Assembly (NCBI GenBank): GCA_019456145.1
Contig: VRUL01000048.1
Coordinates: 1-34,405 of the forward strand
DNA from: Planctomycetota bacterium
GTDB lineage: Bacteria > Planctomycetota > Phycisphaerae > Sedimentisphaerales > Anaerobacaceae
Direction: 5' to 3'
Length of the DNA: 34,405 nucleotides
Made by a program: the position numbers and the translations under genes. Below the pieces are notes generated by a model. That model saw only the letters and a program-made list of their open reading frames with translations. It was not told where the DNA came from and searched no databases. Numbering within the stretch: the first letter of the stretch is position 1; every line of letters starts with the position of its first letter. Positions 32,421 to 34,405 of this stretch are shown here, piece by piece.

Positions 32421-34058
32421 ATGAGTATTGTTAAACCTAAAGTTGTAAGCATATTATTGTTAATGACGGCAGGCATTTTGCTAAACGCTCTTCCCTTAGG
32501 AAAGCAAAATGCCGAAGCTGCGACAAATGAAAATAAGCTCACTTTAACCGCTCGCAGCCGGGTTCAGATGCCGAAAGGGAGCGATAGATTCAGGGTGGTC
32601 AATAGTCAACAGGAATGGAAAGCTTCGGAGACTGCTGTTATCATCTGCGATATGTGGAATCAGCATTGGTGCAAGGGAGCGACGCGGCGAGTGGGGGAAC
32701 TGGCAAGACGGATGAACCAGGTTGTCCGTAAAGCACGTGACAAAGGTATGCTGATCATCCACTCTCCGAGCGGGACAATCGGTTACTATAAAGACCATCC
32801 TGCTTGCAAGCGGGCGCAAAGAGCACCAGAGGCGGCGAACGTACCGAAAGACATAAGGAACTGGTGCACGGTCAAGAGCGAACTGGAGAAGATGTTCAAA
32901 TATCCGATAGACCAAAGCGATGGCGGATGTGACTGTGAGCCGAAGTGCAAACAGGGCACAGCGTGGAGCAAGCAGATCGATACTATCGAGATTCGCAATG
33001 AAGATGCAATCAGTGATTCGGGTGTGGAAATCTGGAATCTGTTGGAGCAGCGGAGTATCAATAACGTTATCCTTATGGGAGTGCATACTAATATGTGTGT
33101 TCTTGGGCGACCTTTCGGGCTGCGGAATATGGCGCGTTATGGTAAGAACGTTGTGCTGGCCAGGGACCTGACCGATACGATGTACAATTCACGGATGAGG
33201 CCTTTTGTTAGCCACTTTACCGGCACCGATTTGATAGTCGAGCATATCGAAAAATTCGTTTGTCCTACAATTACCTCGACTGGACTTGCAGGTGGACGGG
33301 AATTTGTTTTTATCAATGACAAGCGGCCACGTGTTGTTTTTATTTCAGCCGAGAGCGAATATGGGGCCGATGAGTCGCTGCAGGGTTTTGCAAACGACCT
33401 GGAGACAAAATACGGATTCTATTGCGAAATACTGCAGGGCAGTACAGAGAAAAGTGGACAAAATCGGCACGAGATTGTTGGTATGGAGGCACTGGTGAAG
33501 GCGGATTTGGTGGTGGTATTTGCGCGTAGGCGGGCATTTCCGAAAGAGCAGATGGAGTACCTGCACCTCTATTTGGGCATGGGCAAACCTTTGATTGGGC
33601 TGAGGACCGCCAGCCATGCATTCGATGCCCGCGGGAAAGGTCCCAAAGATCACACTGAGTGGCCTATGTTCGACTCGAAGGTTTTGGGCGGGAATTACCA
33701 CGGTCATTACGGCAGGGGGCCTACGACGACCGTGACGCTCGTGAATGGAGCAGATAGGCATCCGATACTCGCTGGTGTTCGGATGCCGTTCACGAGCATA
33801 AGCTCGCTCTACCAGGTAAGTCCGCTGACGAAATCGACCAGGATGCTGTTAATCGGCACAATTCCGAACAAAGAGCCTGAGCCGGTTGCCTGGACGAACA
33901 GGTATAGGGAATCACGTGTTTTCTATACTTCGCTGGGGAATGTAGACGACTTCAAGAATCCACAGTTCCGCCGGCTGCTTATCAATGCGGTGTTCTGGGC
34001 GATCGACAAGCCGGTGCCGAAAGCCAAGGCTACAACCAAGAGATTCGTTACAAATTAA
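32421..34058 (+). CDS. Secreted fusion of isochorismatase-like cysteine hydrolase and ThuA-like domain
   Basis: The 545-residue protein starts at the ATG with GGAGG eight bases upstream (a TTG five codons earlier is less likely). A signal peptide (VSILLLMTAGILLNALPL) precedes an isochorismatase-like domain at about 70-285. The catalytic Asp77 lies in IICDMWNQHWC and the nucleophile Cys226 in GVHTNMCVLG. From about 303 to 540 comes a ThuA/GATase-like domain (VVFISAESEYGADESLQGF, GLRTASHAF, and VFYTSLGNVDDF near the end). ThuA domains are often found in sugar-related secreted proteins and lack the GATase cysteine; here GLRTASHAF has Ser. The cysteine hydrolase probably hydrolyses an amide or ester. 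The joint substrate is unknown. Confidence 0.85.
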   Translation: MSIVKPKVVSILLLMTAGILLNALPLGKQNAEAATNENKLTLTARSRVQMPKGSDRFRVVNSQQEWKASETAVIICDMWNQHWCKGATRRVGELARRMNQVVRKARDKGMLIIHSPSGTIGYYKDHPACKRAQRAPEAANVPKDIRNWCTVKSELEKMFKYPIDQSDGGCDCEPKCKQGTAWSKQIDTIEIRNEDAISDSGVEIWNLLEQRSINNVILMGVHTNMCVLGRPFGLRNMARYGKNVVLARDLTDTMYNSRMRPFVSHFTGTDLIVEHIEKFVCPTITSTGLAGGREFVFINDKRPRVVFISAESEYGADESLQGFANDLETKYGFYCEILQGSTEKSGQNRHEIVGMEALVKADLVVVFARRRAFPKEQMEYLHLYLGMGKPLIGLRTASHAFDARGKGPKDHTEWPMFDSKVLGGNYHGHYGRGPTTTVTLVNGADRHPILAGVRMPFTSISSLYQVSPLTKSTRMLLIGTIPNKEPEPVAWTNRYRESRVFYTSLGNVDDFKNPQFRRLLINAVFWAIDKPVPKAKATTKRFVTN

Positions 34059-34066
34059 AAGACTTT

Positions 34067-34243
34067 AGAACCCATCCCAAAACCTCTTTCGACTACGATC
34101 GGCTGCAAAGTCCGTGGCTCTGTGTTGTCAGCGAAAAAGGTTCTCGACGTGCCTTAGCACGCCTCCGAGCCTTTTGAGCCTCCGGCCTTGACCACGAACT
34201 TTTCGCTCGATCTCGTTACAAAACAGGTTTTGGGATGGGTTCT
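34067..34243. mobile_element. 177-bp non-coding element with terminal inverted repeats, copy 2
   Basis: The ends AGAACCCATCCCAAAACCT and AGGTTTTGGGATGGGTTCT are a perfect 19-base inverted pair. It differs from copy 1 at five positions. If the outer A/T pair is taken as flank, the element is bordered by TA on both sides, as expected for a TA target duplication. It begins eight bases after the stop of the cysteine hydrolase gene. Confidence 0.8.
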
Positions 34244-34388
34244 ATATAAACTGCTGAGTTTAGTCGAAAACGGCTGCTGAGTCTTATGGTTGTAGAGCGG
34301 GATAAAGAAAGCCAAATTTTACAAAATATTTACATTTATTTGTCAACCGATTGGCTACAATAGCTGTCTATACTGGTAGATGGAGTAA

Positions 34389-34405
34389 ATGGCCTCAAAT
34401 GGTGA
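34389..34405 (+). CDS. Possible start of a gene cut by the right edge
   Basis: GGAG six bases before ATGGCCTCAAATGGTGA gives a plausible start (MASNG...) leaving the window. Only five codons are visible, so nothing can be said of the product. The preceding stretch 34244-34388 is AT-rich with no firm promoter. Confidence 0.3.

Overview
The window looks like chromosome from a Gram-negative planctomycete, most likely Phycisphaerae/Sedimentisphaerales-like. This placement is inferred from gene content only. The supporting features are a formylglycine sulfatase with a twin-arginine signal, a PEP-CTERM protein, a NIPSNAP protein with a Tat signal, DUF5060-type glycoside-hydrolase modules, an isochorismatase-ThuA fusion, many secreted or lipoprotein hypotheticals, LpxB, and several dispersed non-coding repeats. 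No rRNA, tRNA or CRISPR array was recognised.

Region 1 (1-12.6 kb) is almost entirely minus strand. A tightly packed run reads tkt (transketolase), pfk (6-phosphofructokinase), mfd (transcription-repair coupling factor), a secreted protein overlapping mfd by GTGA, a double-thioredoxin secreted protein, a TolB-like propeller lipoprotein, and a two-lobed aspartic protease-PDZ lipoprotein. Gaps are -4 to 71 bases, so it is probably one transcript carrying central carbon metabolism, repair and cell-envelope functions. Beyond it lies a PEP-CTERM protein with its own perfect sigma-70-type promoter and a leader of about 150 bases.

Region 2 (12.8-14.4 kb) is a distinctly AT-rich two-gene island with its own strong promoter: a PD-(D/E)XK nuclease-like protein and an overlapping unrecognised partner. 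It is the best candidate here for an undescribed, possibly defence-related, module. A Tat-exported sulfatase (14.4-15.9 kb) follows on the same strand.

Region 3 (16-18.7 kb) is a three-gene membrane-protein operon (small two-helix protein, DUF2752, polytopic protein) convergent with an EamA/DMT transporter. Region 4 (18.8-22.7 kb) has a repeat-rich spacer, then a three-gene minus-strand set (membrane-anchored Mrr-type nuclease, membrane protein, zinc-ribbon protein), dispersed repeats, and lpxB.

Region 5 (22.8-34.2 kb) is bracketed by two direct 177-bp copies of a non-coding element with 19-bp terminal inverted repeats (MITE-like). Between them are a NIPSNAP protein, a very large serine-hydrolase/glycoside-hydrolase chimera, a frameshifted membrane or secreted protein, a small lipoprotein, an IS1380-family transposase remnant, a HEAT-like secreted protein, and a cysteine hydrolase-ThuA fusion. 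Two minus-strand genes here share a 66-bp promoter/leader repeat, and further related start-region fragments lie nearby. This looks like a region shaped by duplication and decay.
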